From contig CBDFHJ010000008.1 of the NCBI GenBank assembly GCA_965247635.1, forward strand, positions 495,269 to 559,268: a stretch of DNA of 64,000 nt, in the 5' to 3' direction. The stretch comes from CBDFHJ01 sp965247635. Lineage in GTDB: Bacteria > Chloroflexota > Dehalococcoidia > Lucifugimonadales > Australimonadaceae. The position numbers and the translations under genes were made by a program. Below, one piece after another: positions 45,607 to 53,699 of the stretch. Below the pieces are notes generated by a model. That model was not told the origin of the DNA. It did not search any database and saw only the letters and a list, made by a program, of their open reading frames with translations. The stretch's first letter is position 1, and each line of letters starts with the position of its first letter.

Positions 45607-46914
45607 CTAGACCCGGCTCCGGATGAACATGAACCCACCACCTCCGAGCACCACGACCGCCGCCAGCAAGAATAGGGCTAGATTGGCCGCGCCGGAACCC
45701 GGAGTGTCCTCCGCGGTGAGAGCAGTCAGCGTAGTAGTTGGGGCAGCGGTGGCGGTGGGAGTTGGAGCGGTGGTGGTGGCCAACGTGGGCGTTGCCGTGG
45801 GCACGGTAGGGGTAAGGGTGGGGCTGGGCGTATCGGGAGTGGGAGTAGGCACTTCATTATCGGGAGTAGCAGCATCAGTAGGAGTAACGGTAGGCGTCGC
45901 AATGATGATTGCGGTGGCCGTGGGTGTGGCGTTGGAGGCCGGGGTGGCCGTCGAAGTGGCGGTGGGCGTCGGTGTCGCCGCCTCCTCGGCCACGAAACGG
46001 TAGATGCGACCATCGAAGGCCAGAATGTAGACCTCGCCCGCCTCGTCGACGCCAAAGGAGGGTGTCAGGAGGCCCGAGTCCACTAGCAGGGCCTGGTCGG
46101 TGACCGCCGCCCCGTCGTGGCGGAGGCCCCAGATGAAACCGGAGCAGAAGTCGGCGTAAAGGTAGGCGCCGGCTAGGCTGGGCAGCCGCGCACCGCGGTA
46201 CACATACCCACCGGTGATGGAGCAGCCCTCGTCGTGGTCGTACTCGAAGACGGGTAACTCCAGGCCCGTCTGGTCGCACCCCGTCCTTGGCGCGTAGCAG
46301 TGCGCGCCCTCCATCACGTTCCAGCCGTAGTTCTGCCCCGGCTGGACCAGGTGTATCTCCTCGTACCGTTCCTGGCCCACGTCGGCTAGCCACAGCGCGT
46401 CGGTGGCTGGGTCAAAGGAGAACTTCCAAGGGTTGCGTAGCCCATAAGCCCAGATCTCATCTTGTGCGCCCACCGTATCCACTAGCGGGTTATCGGAGGG
46501 AACGCGGTACGGCGTCGTTTCATTCGCCCCGCGCACGTCGATGCGGAGGACCGCGCCCAGGAGCGTAGACGTGTCCTGCCCGTTGCCAAGCGGGTCTCCG
46601 CCGGAGCCGCCGTCACCCAGGCCCACGTACAGGTACCCGTCTGGCCCAAAAACGATGTTACCGCCGTTGTGGTTGCTGAACGGTTGCGCCACCTCCAGCA
46701 GCACGAGCTCACTCGCGGGGTCCGCCTGGTCGGGGTCGCCCTGGCTGACGGAAAAGCGAGAGATGACGGACCGTCGCGGGTTAGAGGCCGAATAGTTGAC
46801 GTATAGTCCGCCGGTCTCTTCCGCGCCGTAGTGGCGGGGAAACGGCCTGTAGAAGTAGCCGCTGTCTTGCAGCAGGATTCCCAGGGCCGTCAGCGGTAGG
46901 AGTAAAGCGAACAC
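45607..46914 (-). CDS. glucose/sorbosone dehydrogenase-like beta-propeller, 5'-truncated, cell-surface anchored
   Basis: 435 residues. Propeller motifs of the GSDH family: GGLYVNYSASNPRRSVISRF, HNGGNIVFGPDGYLYVGLGDGGSGGDP, GAVLRIDVRG, AYGLRNPWKFSFDP, ADVGQERYEEI, NYGWNVMEG and CSITGGYVYRG. Then a Thr/Pro linker of about 90 residues and a C-terminal membrane anchor (NLALFLLAAVVVLGGGGFMFI RSRV). Family members have about 100 more residues before VNYS, including the first catalytic His strand; here they are replaced by an unrelated hydrophobic start, so the gene is probably 5'-truncated. It ends beside the provirus-like element. Confidence 0.75.
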   Translation of the reverse strand: MFALLLPLTALGILLQDSGYFYRPFPRHYGAEETGGLYVNYSASNPRRSVISRFSVSQGDPDQADPASELVLLEVAQPFSNHNGGNIVFGPDGYLYVGLGDGGSGGDPLGNGQDTSTLLGAVLRIDVRGANETTPYRVPSDNPLVDTVGAQDEIWAYGLRNPWKFSFDPATDALWLADVGQERYEEIHLVQPGQNYGWNVMEGAHCYAPRTGCDQTGLELPVFEYDHDEGCSITGGYVYRGARLPSLAGAYLYADFCSGFIWGLRHDGAAVTDQALLVDSGLLTPSFGVDEAGEVYILAFDGRIYRFVAEEAATPTPTATSTATPASNATPTATAIIIATPTVTPTDAATPDNEVPTPTPDTPSPTLTPTVPTATPTLATTTAPTPTATAAPTTTLTALTAEDTPGSGAANLALFLLAAVVVLGGGGFMFIRSRV

Positions 46915-46920
46915 AAAACA

Positions 46921-47030
46921 GCCCCCCGTCCTTTGGCCCGGTCCGAGCTGCTACGCGTGGACAAGATGGGCCGCCGCACGGGGGGCGCGTTGTAGTCTAA
47001 CAGAGTTCCGGAGGGAGTACCCACGCGTAG
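46921..47030. other. inverted repeats at the left edge of the provirus-like element
   Basis: GCCCCCCGT (46921-46929) pairs with ACGGGGGGC (46978-46986), and CTACGCGTGG (46951-46960) with CCACGCGTAG (47021-47030). May be a terminator or a recombinase-related site; function unknown. Confidence 0.45.
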
Positions 47031-47074
47031 CATGGTGGCATGGTAAGCCGTGCGGCTGCAATCCGTCAAGGGGG

Positions 47075-47260
47075 TTAGAAGGGGGAGCGGCGGCGCTTGG
47101 TGATGGCCTTGGGCTTTAGGTGGGCCTTGCGGAGGAGCTTCGCCAGCCCCTTCAACCCGCCGCCCTCCATGGCCTTCTCGGCGGCCTTTTTGCCCACCAC
47201 CTTAGCGGCCTCGTTGATGGCGGCCTTCCCGGCTTCGGATTGGAGCAAGCGGAGGACCAT
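47075..47260 (-). CDS. small basic hypothetical protein (provirus)
   Basis: 61 residues: amphipathic Ala-rich helix (AAINEAAKVVGKKAAEKAM) and a Lys/Arg-rich tail (KAITKRRRSPF). Starts directly after the upstream gene stop. Could be a DNA-binding or lytic/virion minor protein; unrecognised. Confidence 0.6.
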   Translation of the reverse strand: MVLRLLQSEAGKAAINEAAKVVGKKAAEKAMEGGGLKGLAKLLRKAHLKPKAITKRRRSPF

Positions 47261-47470
47261 TTAGGCCCCCAGATATGCCAGGACGCGGAGGATGAGCTGG
47301 TGGGCTGATTCGGGCCCTGCGGCCACCTGGGTAACGGTAACGACCACCAGGGCCAGCAGCACGCGCTCAACGCGCTTCAGGCGCCGGTCCAGGTCAACAA
47401 TTTGCTTCTCGTTGAGCGTGGACAGCGGGACGGACGGGCCGTTGGGGTAGGCTTCGTTCCCAGGGGCCAT
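47261..47470 (-). CDS. small single-pass membrane protein (provirus)
   Basis: 69 residues with GGGGGGAGG ribosome site. A heptad-like stretch (LNEKQIVDLDRRLKRVERVL) precedes one membrane segment (LLALVVVTVTQVAAG). Resembles small phage membrane or holin-like proteins; function unknown. Confidence 0.65.
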   Translation of the reverse strand: MAPGNEAYPNGPSVPLSTLNEKQIVDLDRRLKRVERVLLALVVVTVTQVAAGPESAHQLILRVLAYLGA

Positions 47471-47504
47471 TACAAGCCTCCCCCCACCAGGGCGCAGCGC
47501 TTGC

Positions 47505-48608
47505 TTAGAAGCTCCATACCCGGACCTCCCCACGGGCACCGGCGCCGCCCGCACCCCCCGTCGTGGTCCCACCGCCGCCGCCGCCACCGCCACCCGAAGG
47601 GGCCGCGCCCGCGCCGCCCGCACCGCCTGTACCACCCGCGTTTGACCCGCCGCCGCCGCCGCCATCACCGCCATACTCGGCTGCGCTCACGGCGCCTGCC
47701 GTACCAGCGGCCCCACCCGCCGCGCCAGGCGCGACGCCACCACCGGAGCCGTAGAGCTGATTGCCCCCACCGGAGCTTCCACCGGCGGCGTCCGCGTTTC
47801 CGGTGCTGATACCTCCGCCACCCGCGCCCCCACTACCCCCGTAAACCGAGTCGCCACCATCGGCGCCCGCCGCGTTGTCCGTACCACCACCCCCGCCGCC
47901 GCCGCCATAGATAGATTGTCTGCCTGTTTGATCAGACCCTCCACCACCCCCAAACCCGTCGCTTCTTGCGTTGAAGTTGAAGGCGCGCGGGCCGCTCCCG
48001 TCGCCGCCAAGCGCGTTCACGGTGCTGCCACCGTTGCCACCCTCGCCACCCTCGACAATGAGGTCGGTGCCAAAGCTGGTGGTGCCGCCGCTCCCGCCCT
48101 TCGTTCCGTTGGCGTTTGAGCCACCGGAGCCGCTTGCGCCAGGCGCGCCGACGGTCACTGTCTCGGTAGCGCCAAGTGCGGCTGAATCGAAAACGGTCCT
48201 AACCCCCCCACCCCCGCCGCCGCCCGCGCCACCGCCCCGTTCCGTACCCGCCGCGTCGCCTCGGCCTCCACCGCCGCCACCACCAGCGCCGTAAACCTCC
48301 ACGATGGTCATGGTCACGCCGGTGGGCTTGGTCCAGGTCCCGGAGCCGGTGAAGCGTTGGAAGTCCGCCACGCGGTGCTGAGAGGCGGTCACGCCCTCGA
48401 TATCCGAGTGGTCGATACCGCTTACCGCTCCGTCAAACGTAGACGTCGTACCGACCCGAAGGGCAGCCAGGGTGCGGAGCATGCCCGTAAAGGTCGCGGT
48501 GTCCTGTCCGGTGATGGCGCCCGTCACCGTGAGGTCGCCCGTAATGGTCCCTCCCGTGATGGGGAGGGAGTTACCCGTGCCGAGCTGGCCGACCTTGTAG
48601 GTTCCCAT
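47505..48608 (-). CDS. Gly-rich fibre/receptor-binding-like protein (provirus)
   Basis: 367 residues; ATG overlaps the upstream stop (TAATG). N-terminal beta region with tail-fibre-like LPITGGTITGDLTVTGAITG and TFTGMLRTLAAL, then RFTGSGTWTKPTGVTMTIVEVYGAGGGGG, the hallmark of Gly-rich phage adhesins, followed by about 240 residues of polyglycine II-like repeats and a closing strand GEVRVWSF. Likely host recognition at virion vertices. Low-complexity sequence explains the Pro-rich shadow frames opposite. Confidence 0.75.
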   Translation of the reverse strand: MGTYKVGQLGTGNSLPITGGTITGDLTVTGAITGQDTATFTGMLRTLAALRVGTTSTFDGAVSGIDHSDIEGVTASQHRVADFQRFTGSGTWTKPTGVTMTIVEVYGAGGGGGGGRGDAAGTERGGGAGGGGGGGVRTVFDSAALGATETVTVGAPGASGSGGSNANGTKGGSGGTTSFGTDLIVEGGEGGNGGSTVNALGGDGSGPRAFNFNARSDGFGGGGGSDQTGRQSIYGGGGGGGGTDNAAGADGGDSVYGGSGGAGGGGISTGNADAAGGSSGGGNQLYGSGGGVAPGAAGGAAGTAGAVSAAEYGGDGGGGGGSNAGGTGGAGGAGAAPSGGGGGGGGGTTTGGAGGAGARGEVRVWSF

Positions 48609-49597
48609 TAGGAGCCGAATCCGAAGGAGCCGAATCCGAAGCTTTCCTTTAATCGGTCGAAGGCCCAATCTTGGGCTTTGTCCACGACCGCGCCTGCTGC
48701 GGCCCGGACCAGCGCAGGAGATTGCCCCAGGCCGGTGGAGTAGTTGCCAAACACCCCGTAGGCCGGGGGTCCACCACTCCAGGGAATGAGGCCGCTAAAG
48801 AGCCCGGTTCCCGGCAGCTCTATATTCGCCAGCGGCATGGTGGGCGAAAAGAACGGGTCACCGCTTCCCAGGAATGCGGGCAATCGGGTGGGAAGGCGGT
48901 CCAAGATGCCCCCAACGTCCAGGTTGAAGCCGCCCAGGTCCTGGTCGTCGAAGCCTCCGCCGAGCAGCCCAAGGGTGGGGAGCTTGTCGAGGATGCCCGC
49001 CACGTCCAGGTTGAAGCCGCCCAGGTCCTGGTCGTCGAAGCCTCCGCCGGGCAGCCCAAGGGTGGGGAGCTTGTCGAGGATGCCCCCAACGTCCAGGTTG
49101 GAGCCGCCCAGGTCCTGGCCGTCGAAGCCAAAGGCCGGGACGAAGGCGGCTACCTTCTCCCTCACCGCCGCTACGGCGTCCGTCACTGTCTCGGTCGCCT
49201 TGACCCTGTCCATGACGGCGTCCGTGACGTTGTTCTCACCGCTCCCTGTGACCTTGGTTGCCGCGTCTGTGAGGGTCGCTACCACGCGGTCCGCTACCGT
49301 AGCGCCTCTCGCCGTTTCCAGGACAGCGGCGGCGCGGTCCTGAACCTGGACCGTGTTGGTGATGGCCGGGAGGTTGATGTGGAAGGTTGGGAGCTGCAAG
49401 GCCGGGGACGGGAGTGCGGGCGCCTGGGGCGCTGCGATTGGACCCGTGGGCGCCGTGAAGGCCGGGAGGTTGATAGACCCGATGGTGGGCGCCTCTACTC
49501 CGGCAGCCTCGGCGCGCCCACCGGAGCGCAGGGCAAGGCCGACGAGAGCGGCGGCCCCCACGATACCGGCAGCGGTTAGGAGGTCCTTATTCGCCAT
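48608..49597 (-). CDS. repeat-bearing membrane/virion protein (provirus)
   Basis: 329 residues from ATG 49597. One N-terminal membrane segment (LLTAAGIVGAAALVGLAL), a Pro/Ala linker, helices (VADRVVATLTDAATKV), then three tandem 29-residue repeats of the type GFDDQDLGGFNLDVxGILDK (about residues 155-240) and an aromatic C-terminus. Unrecognised family. Membrane anchor plus repeats and position between capsid candidates and fibre suggest a virion membrane/spike component. Confidence 0.65.
   Translation of the reverse strand: MANKDLLTAAGIVGAAALVGLALRSGGRAEAAGVEAPTIGSINLPAFTAPTGPIAAPQAPALPSPALQLPTFHINLPAITNTVQVQDRAAAVLETARGATVADRVVATLTDAATKVTGSGENNVTDAVMDRVKATETVTDAVAAVREKVAAFVPAFGFDGQDLGGSNLDVGGILDKLPTLGLPGGGFDDQDLGGFNLDVAGILDKLPTLGLLGGGFDDQDLGGFNLDVGGILDRLPTRLPAFLGSGDPFFSPTMPLANIELPGTGLFSGLIPWSGGPPAYGVFGNYSTGLGQSPALVRAAAGAVVDKAQDWAFDRLKESFGFGSFGFGS
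48893..49150 (-). repeat. three tandem 87-bp coding repeats
   Basis: Direct repeats encoding GFDxQDLGG...LPTLGL units; the first two are nearly identical at DNA level (ccgcccaggtcctggtcgtc recurs), implying recent unequal duplication. Confidence 0.8.
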
Positions 49598-49599
49598 GG

Positions 49600-50022
49600 C
49601 TAGACGCCCCGCTGCGCCAGCTCCAGGCGCGCCTTCCGGTCTGCGTCCGCCGGGGTCCGCTCGGCTATCCATTCCACCTCGTTGGCCGCCGTCGCGGCGA
49701 CGACGTCGTTATTGGTGATGGTGAAGTGGGTAAACGAAATCCGGGGGCCTTCGCGGGTCACGCTCTGGGCCGCCAGGACTCCGTAGCCAATGCCGTTGGA
49801 CAGGAGTACCGTAAGGCGCTGGCCGCTGTTGTTGTTTATGACCAGGGAATCGAACGGGAGGTACTTTTCATGCCGCCCATTTTGGATGGTTGCGAAGTCC
49901 ACCACCTCGACCGCGCCCGCCGCGATGATGCCCAGGAAGGCGCGGGTACCCCATCCCTGGAAGGCGATGCGCTCCTGGCGGTTGAGACTCAGGGCTAAAG
50001 AGGTGTAGCGTCGAAGGACCAT
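49600..50022 (-). CDS. candidate small capsid protein (provirus)
   Basis: 140 residues rich in beta-strand patterns: QERIAFQGWGTRAFLGI, LPFDSLVINNNSGQRLTVLL, RISFTHFTITNND. A strand-only domain of this size next to the 198-residue protein and downstream of the ATPase mirrors the paired single-jelly-roll capsid genes of P23-77-like phages. No direct homology recognised; this is inference from size, order and composition. Confidence 0.5.
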   Translation of the reverse strand: MVLRRYTSLALSLNRQERIAFQGWGTRAFLGIIAAGAVEVVDFATIQNGRHEKYLPFDSLVINNNSGQRLTVLLSNGIGYGVLAAQSVTREGPRISFTHFTITNNDVVAATAANEVEWIAERTPADADRKARLELAQRGV

Positions 50023-50095
50023 TGCACCCTCCCGTTTGCGGTTGGGGGCCGCCCTTGGGGCACGACCCCCCCCACTTTAGCTATCCGGCCCGGTG

Positions 50096-50692
50096 TTACG
50101 GGCGGACGGGCTGATACCGCGTGCTGGGGATTCGGATGGTGGAGAGGTCCGGTTGGACGGTGTCCGCAGCGTCCGCGCTGAACCGGATTATGAGTAGGTC
50201 GTCCTCGCGGGCGAGGGGGCCTTGCTCCGGCAGCGGTATGCGCTGGTTGATGTCGTTCGGGTCCCCGTCCAGCTCTTCGGAGCGTTCCTCAAAGACGAAC
50301 TGCTGCAAGACCTGGTTAGCGTCGGCCACGACGAGGCGCGCCACGCCGTCCTCGTTGGTGACGTCTCCGACGGTGTCGTCAATGAGCTGGAAGAAGATAT
50401 ATCCCTGGTTGTGGCCCGCGCCTTCGTTGGGGCTGCTGTAACCCCATCGGTACGCCTGTTGGGCCGGGACGGCGAAACCGTCGTCCGTGAGATCGCCCAG
50501 GGCCGTGAAGGTCGTCGCGGGCAACACCACGTCCGTAGGCGTGGCGGTGTCCATAAACTGCGCGGTCGCCAGGGTCCGCCGCGAGCCTGGGGGCAGGTTG
50601 TCGGCGGTCTTGGGCTGCACTCCGAGAATGTTCTTCTGGATTCGACCGGCAATCTTGCCGACGCCGCCGAGCAGTCCGCTTTGCAGTACCAT
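50096..50692 (-). CDS. candidate major capsid protein (provirus)
   Basis: 198 residues. Amphipathic N-terminal helix (GLLGGVGKIAGRIQKNIL) as in membrane-contacting capsid proteins, then beta-rich sequence: TDVVLPATTFTALGDL, VPAQQAYRWGYSSPN, GYIFFQLIDDTVGDV, DDLLIIRFSADAADTVQ, STIRIPSTRYQPV. Predicted single jelly roll, too small for a double jelly roll or HK97 protein. First large gene after the ATPase and small membrane protein. Assignment is inference. Confidence 0.5.
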   Translation of the reverse strand: MVLQSGLLGGVGKIAGRIQKNILGVQPKTADNLPPGSRRTLATAQFMDTATPTDVVLPATTFTALGDLTDDGFAVPAQQAYRWGYSSPNEGAGHNQGYIFFQLIDDTVGDVTNEDGVARLVVADANQVLQQFVFEERSEELDGDPNDINQRIPLPEQGPLAREDDLLIIRFSADAADTVQPDLSTIRIPSTRYQPVRP

Positions 50693-50728
50693 TGTCTCTC
50701 CTCCACCGTCGTAAGATTCGGGCCTGGT

Positions 50729-50980
50729 TTACCCCTTCCCGTTGAGCATGAGAATGCCGCTGTCCATCGCCCCGTTGAGCGCAATCATCTGGCCGTAGGT
50801 CCCGCCGATGACGGCGCCCGCCAACACCCCGCCGATGCCTGCGCCGAGCTGCGGTCCGAGGACCGCAGCGCCGAGGCTTACCGCCACGGCGCCGCCCAGG
50901 CCAGCTACGGCGGCCTTGCCCGTCTCTTTGAGGCGCGCCATGTTGGGGGTAATGTCGAGGTTCGTGCCTTCCTTCGCCAC
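50729..50980 (-). CDS. Gly-zipper membrane protein (provirus)
   Basis: 83 residues from a GTG after AGGTG (ATG at 51043 gives a longer, less likely form). Two Gly/Ala zipper membrane segments (AAVAGLGGAVAVSLGAAVLG, AGIGGVLAGAVIGGTYG). Comparable to internal-membrane proteins of tailless phages or glycine-zipper lysis proteins. Confidence 0.6.
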   Translation of the reverse strand: MAKEGTNLDITPNMARLKETGKAAVAGLGGAVAVSLGAAVLGPQLGAGIGGVLAGAVIGGTYGQMIALNGAMDSGILMLNGKG

Positions 50981-51082
50981 GTTGCACCTGCTTTCCGTAG
51001 TGACGCGCTCCCCAACATTGGGTGCGCCACCGCTGGTATGCAACCAGCCTAGAAGGTGTGTTCTGAAACTGTCAAGCGGGGT

Positions 51083-51667
51083 CTAGGGGGTGAAGGGCAC
51101 GGGCTCCAGCACCTGGTAGTCCCCGGTGGAGGCGTGGCGTTCCACGAAGTGAAACGGCGGGAGGTCCGCCACCACGTCGGCAAGCCCTTTGTGGAGGTCG
51201 TCCACGAGCTGCAGGTCGTTGCGCCCCGTGAGGCGAAAGAAATACTGCCACTGCGCCAGCTCCATGAGGTCCGTATAGAGCGAGACGGGACGCCGGGCCA
51301 CAGCGCCCCAGGAGAGGCCGCTATGACGGAACATATCGTTGAGAAGCGCACCCATCGGGTGCAGGGTCTTGCGGGCTGGAAAGAAGCGGTTAGCTTCGTC
51401 CACCAGGAACAGGTCCACCTTGCGCAGGGTGGGTCCGGCCAGGACCAGGCGGCGAATCACCTTGTCCACCTCGGCTGCCGCGGCATCTCCGGCGATAGCC
51501 GAGGGCCGGTAGATGGTATGCGATTTAGGGAGGTCCTCGTACCCCTTGAGCGGGTCCACCACCAGGGCGGTAGCGAAGCTACGCGCCAGGTGCTTTGCGA
51601 GGACGCTTTTGCCGCTCTCGTTTGGACCCAGGACCACCCACCGTTTCCCCGCCAGCTTGTTCGGCAT
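51083..51667 (-). CDS. FtsK/HerA-type (A32-like) genome-packaging ATPase (provirus)
   Basis: 194 residues, the size of packaging ATPases of tailless membrane-containing phages. Walker A GPNESGKS (14-21), Walker B KVDLFLVDEANRFF (D91-E92), then FRHSGLSWGAVARRPVSLYTD with the sensor Arg pair typical of HerA/A32, and YFFRLTGRNDLQLVDD. Lacks the nuclease domain of tailed-phage terminases. Overlaps the upstream gene by 89 nt. Likely pumps DNA into the procapsid. Confidence 0.78.
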   Translation of the reverse strand: MPNKLAGKRWVVLGPNESGKSVLAKHLARSFATALVVDPLKGYEDLPKSHTIYRPSAIAGDAAAAEVDKVIRRLVLAGPTLRKVDLFLVDEANRFFPARKTLHPMGALLNDMFRHSGLSWGAVARRPVSLYTDLMELAQWQYFFRLTGRNDLQLVDDLHKGLADVVADLPPFHFVERHASTGDYQVLEPVPFTP

Positions 51668-52289
51668 CGTCCGGCACCGGCACCTTTGCTAGATTCTCGG
51701 AGAGCTGCGAAAGGTAGCTCTCCACCATCAGCTTGAGCATGGGCTTGTAGCGTTCGGCCACCGCCACGAGGTCCGCGCCGATGGGCCTTTTTTCCTTGCC
51801 CTGGGCGTAGCCCCGGACCTGGCCCGCGAGCTGGTCCATGAGGGTGACGGCCTGGGCGTAGGTGAGGGTCGGCGCCCGGTCCGAGACGATTTCCAGGAGA
51901 CCTATCAGGTGGTCCACGGCCTCCGGGGCTGGCGGTCGGGCGGCGGAGGGCTGCGGTGGCGCGTCCGCGTTCTGCATCCCGCCCGCTGCCGCCAGCTCCC
52001 GGAGGTCGCCCAGCTTGCCGCCGGGTGTCTGTTGCGTTCCCATGGTCGTTGCTCCTGGGGTCCCGTTGGCCCGTTGCTCGCGCCACATTCCCTGTACCTG
52101 GACCAGCACGGCGCCCAGCTCCCGGAACGCCGCCGCTATGTCGGCGGGGTCAAAAGTAAATCGAGTAGTGGGCTCCGGGGCTGGCGGCGGAGGCGGAGGC
52201 GGACTGGCCGCTCGCTCGGCGGCCTCGATCTCCTCGAAGGTTAGTACGGAAGGGCCTTGGGCTCCCGCCTCAGCCTGCAGGTAATTCAT
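51579..52289 (-). CDS. hypothetical Pro/Ala-rich protein upstream of ATPase (provirus)
   Basis: 236 residues: Pro-rich N-terminal linker, helix pair DIAAAFRELGAVLVQVQGMW, a C-terminal helical domain (VDHLIGLLEIVSDRAPTLTY, YKPMLKLMVESYLSQLSENL) and a basic tail (SKRERQKRPRKAPGA). Its last 30 codons overlap the ATPase in another frame. Unrecognised; could be a scaffold or ATPase partner. Confidence 0.6.
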   Translation of the reverse strand: MNYLQAEAGAQGPSVLTFEEIEAAERAASPPPPPPPAPEPTTRFTFDPADIAAAFRELGAVLVQVQGMWREQRANGTPGATTMGTQQTPGGKLGDLRELAAAGGMQNADAPPQPSAARPPAPEAVDHLIGLLEIVSDRAPTLTYAQAVTLMDQLAGQVRGYAQGKEKRPIGADLVAVAERYKPMLKLMVESYLSQLSENLAKVPVPDDAEQAGGETVGGPGSKRERQKRPRKAPGA

Positions 52290-52290
52290 T

Positions 52291-52569
52291 TCACGCCTCG
52301 AGGCTTAGCTTGCCGTAGGTAGGGGTCGTGGCGGCCTTCGAGAGGGTGCTTTGCCGGTAGGCGCGGCGGGGCGCCTCGGCCACGGCTTTCCGTACCGCGC
52401 CGGCCGGTGGCCGCTCGCTTTTCGGGAGCTGGTCCAGCAGGTGCTCCGTGACCGGGTAGCGGTAGCCGTGGCACTCGAAATATCCCTCTGCCCTGGTGGC
52501 CCGTAGGTGGCCCTTCGGGCATACGACTACCCTGGGGTGAGGGTGCTGCCGTCCTGGACGCCGGGGCAC
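52291..52569 (-). CDS. small Cys/His hypothetical protein (provirus)
   Basis: 92 residues, GTG start without a clear ribosome site. VVVCPKGHLRATRAEGYFEC contains a CxxxH...C pattern of a possible half zinc ribbon. Stop is 2 nt before the next gene's start. Confidence 0.5.
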   Translation of the reverse strand: MPRRPGRQHPHPRVVVCPKGHLRATRAEGYFECHGYRYPVTEHLLDQLPKSERPPAGAVRKAVAEAPRRAYRQSTLSKAATTPTYGKLSLEA

Positions 52570-52573
52570 CGTC

Positions 52574-52735
52574 TTAGGACGACCGGGGGCCGGTGTAGTT
52601 ACCGGAGGCTACGAGGTCAAGCTGCGCCATCAGCTCGGTCGTCTCTCCCTTGGAGAGCATTCCCCGCGCGTTGGTATTCGCGTGTGCATTCCGGACCAGG
52701 TAACGGATAGCGGCCTGGGCGCCGGTCAACGTCAT
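52574..52735 (-). CDS. 53-residue miniprotein (provirus)
   Basis: ATG preceded by AGGAG with 9-nt spacing. Starts MTLTGAQAAIRYLVRNAHAN and ends TGPRSS. Helical; unrecognised. Lies between neighbouring genes with near-abutting ends, which supports it. Confidence 0.55.
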   Translation of the reverse strand: MTLTGAQAAIRYLVRNAHANTNARGMLSKGETTELMAQLDLVASGNYTGPRSS

Positions 52736-52834
52736 GGTGCACTACTCCTGTGATGTATGTGATGTACAGCACTACATCTGGTATACGCGCATTATGCGTA
52801 CGCGTGTTCTGAATTAGTCAAGAGGGGGGTCGGG

Positions 52835-53164
52835 TTACTGCGGGTGCCGGGGGTACGGCGTACCGGGCGGGACGTAGCCTTTGAACTCGTCGCGGGGGAC
52901 GCGCTTCGGGCGGCCTGGGCCGTAGAGGTCCATCGGTGTGAGGCGGGGCGCGGCGGTGGGCCGGTTGCGGGGCCGCCAGTAGTGGTACTTCCGAGCGCAC
53001 GCTGGACATTGCCACGGCCAGTCCGTCCGGTCGGCGGCCCGGTGGGGCGCACCCACCAGGCCGTGCCACTCACACCACCGGCAGGTGAACGTGAAATAGT
53101 CGTATGCCTCCATCCGCTGCGCCTGTGGATTCCAGCCGTCCCCGGTGGAGAGGTACTTAATCAT
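52835..53164 (-). CDS. zinc-ribbon protein (provirus)
   Basis: 109 residues with CRWCEWHG and CPACARKY, a CxxC-22-CxxC zinc ribbon, followed by a Pro/Arg-rich tail. Its ATG overlaps the stop of the methyltransferase remnant (ATGATTAA). Possible transcription factor or DNA-binding virion protein. Confidence 0.65.
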   Translation of the reverse strand: MIKYLSTGDGWNPQAQRMEAYDYFTFTCRWCEWHGLVGAPHRAADRTDWPWQCPACARKYHYWRPRNRPTAAPRLTPMDLYGPGRPKRVPRDEFKGYVPPGTPYPRHPQ

Positions 53165-53348
53165 TGAGCAATTGCCTGCCTATGTACTCCGTGTAGGCCG
53201 GTGGGACGGCCTGGGTGAGCTCGTTGCGCTTCATCCAGTCGATGCCCATCGCCTCGGCTGCCAGCCGCCAGCCCTTCGCGTGGCCGATGCCAACGCCGTT
53301 AGCCTGAGCACCGTTCCCTAGGTCTCCACATAGCTTTATATTTGCGTA
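53157..53348 (-). pseudogene. C-terminal remnant of a C5-cytosine DNA methyltransferase
   Basis: 63 codons ending GHAKGWRLAAEAMGIDWM then KRNELTQAVPPAYTEYIGRQ. The IDWMxxxELTQAxPPAYTExIG tail is typical of phage Dcm-like enzymes. No upstream catalytic motifs remain in any frame; its 5' end overlaps the 3' end of the zinc-ribbon gene. Remnant of a decayed or replaced gene. Confidence 0.65.
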
Positions 53349-53520
53349 TTACCACACGGCCATCTCCATCATCCGTCGTGCCGCATTCGGGGCATTCCCA
53401 TTGGTCAAACCCCGCATCACTGCTATTCACATGGATTGCATCAAAGGAAAATCCGCAGCCAGGGCAGCGCCACAGCTGCACCGTCCCGTGATCCTCAATA
53501 TGCTCGCTTCTCATAGGCAT
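53299..53520 (-). CDS. zinc-ribbon protein (provirus)
   Basis: 73 residues from ATG 53520, just after the stop of the next miniprotein. WRCPGCGFSFDA and WECPECGTTDDG make a CxxC-CxxC ribbon. An upstream ATG (53598) opens a longer frame overlapping the neighbouring miniprotein and lacks a better ribosome site. Confidence 0.65.
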   Translation of the reverse strand: MPMRSEHIEDHGTVQLWRCPGCGFSFDAIHVNSSDAGFDQWECPECGTTDDGDGRVVIRKYKAMWRPRERCSG

Positions 53521-53524
53521 AGCC

Positions 53525-53659
53525 TCACCCCCTTCTCCCCCGTGTACGTCTCCCAATAAGGCACTTGTCACACCATGCTCGAAAGTTGCCATGCTCATCG
53601 CAGACTATTTGTTTCCTATCGAGAAGTGTGCGTTGATGGTCGATTTGGGTAGTAGTCAT
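53525..53659 (-). CDS. 44-residue Cys-rich miniprotein (provirus)
   Basis: Perfect AGGAGG ribosome site 6 nt before ATG. Starts MTTTQIDHQRTLLDRKQIVC; later WCDKCLIGRR and an Arg/Gly tail. CxxH/CxxC pattern suggests Zn binding. First gene after the regulatory gap, stop coupled to the zinc-ribbon gene. Confidence 0.65.
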   Translation of the reverse strand: MTTTQIDHQRTLLDRKQIVCDEHGNFRAWCDKCLIGRRTRGRRG

Positions 53660-53699
53660 CGGGAACCTCCTGTTCTGCAAGCGGTGGCAACAAAGCGGC

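Noticed and set aside
47563..48294. Plus-strand Pro-rich open frames
   Set aside because: Complement of the Gly-rich fibre-like gene; low-complexity antisense artefact.
48893..49150. CRISPR array
   Set aside because: Contiguous 87-bp coding repeats without spacers; no CRISPR array or cas gene seen anywhere in the window.
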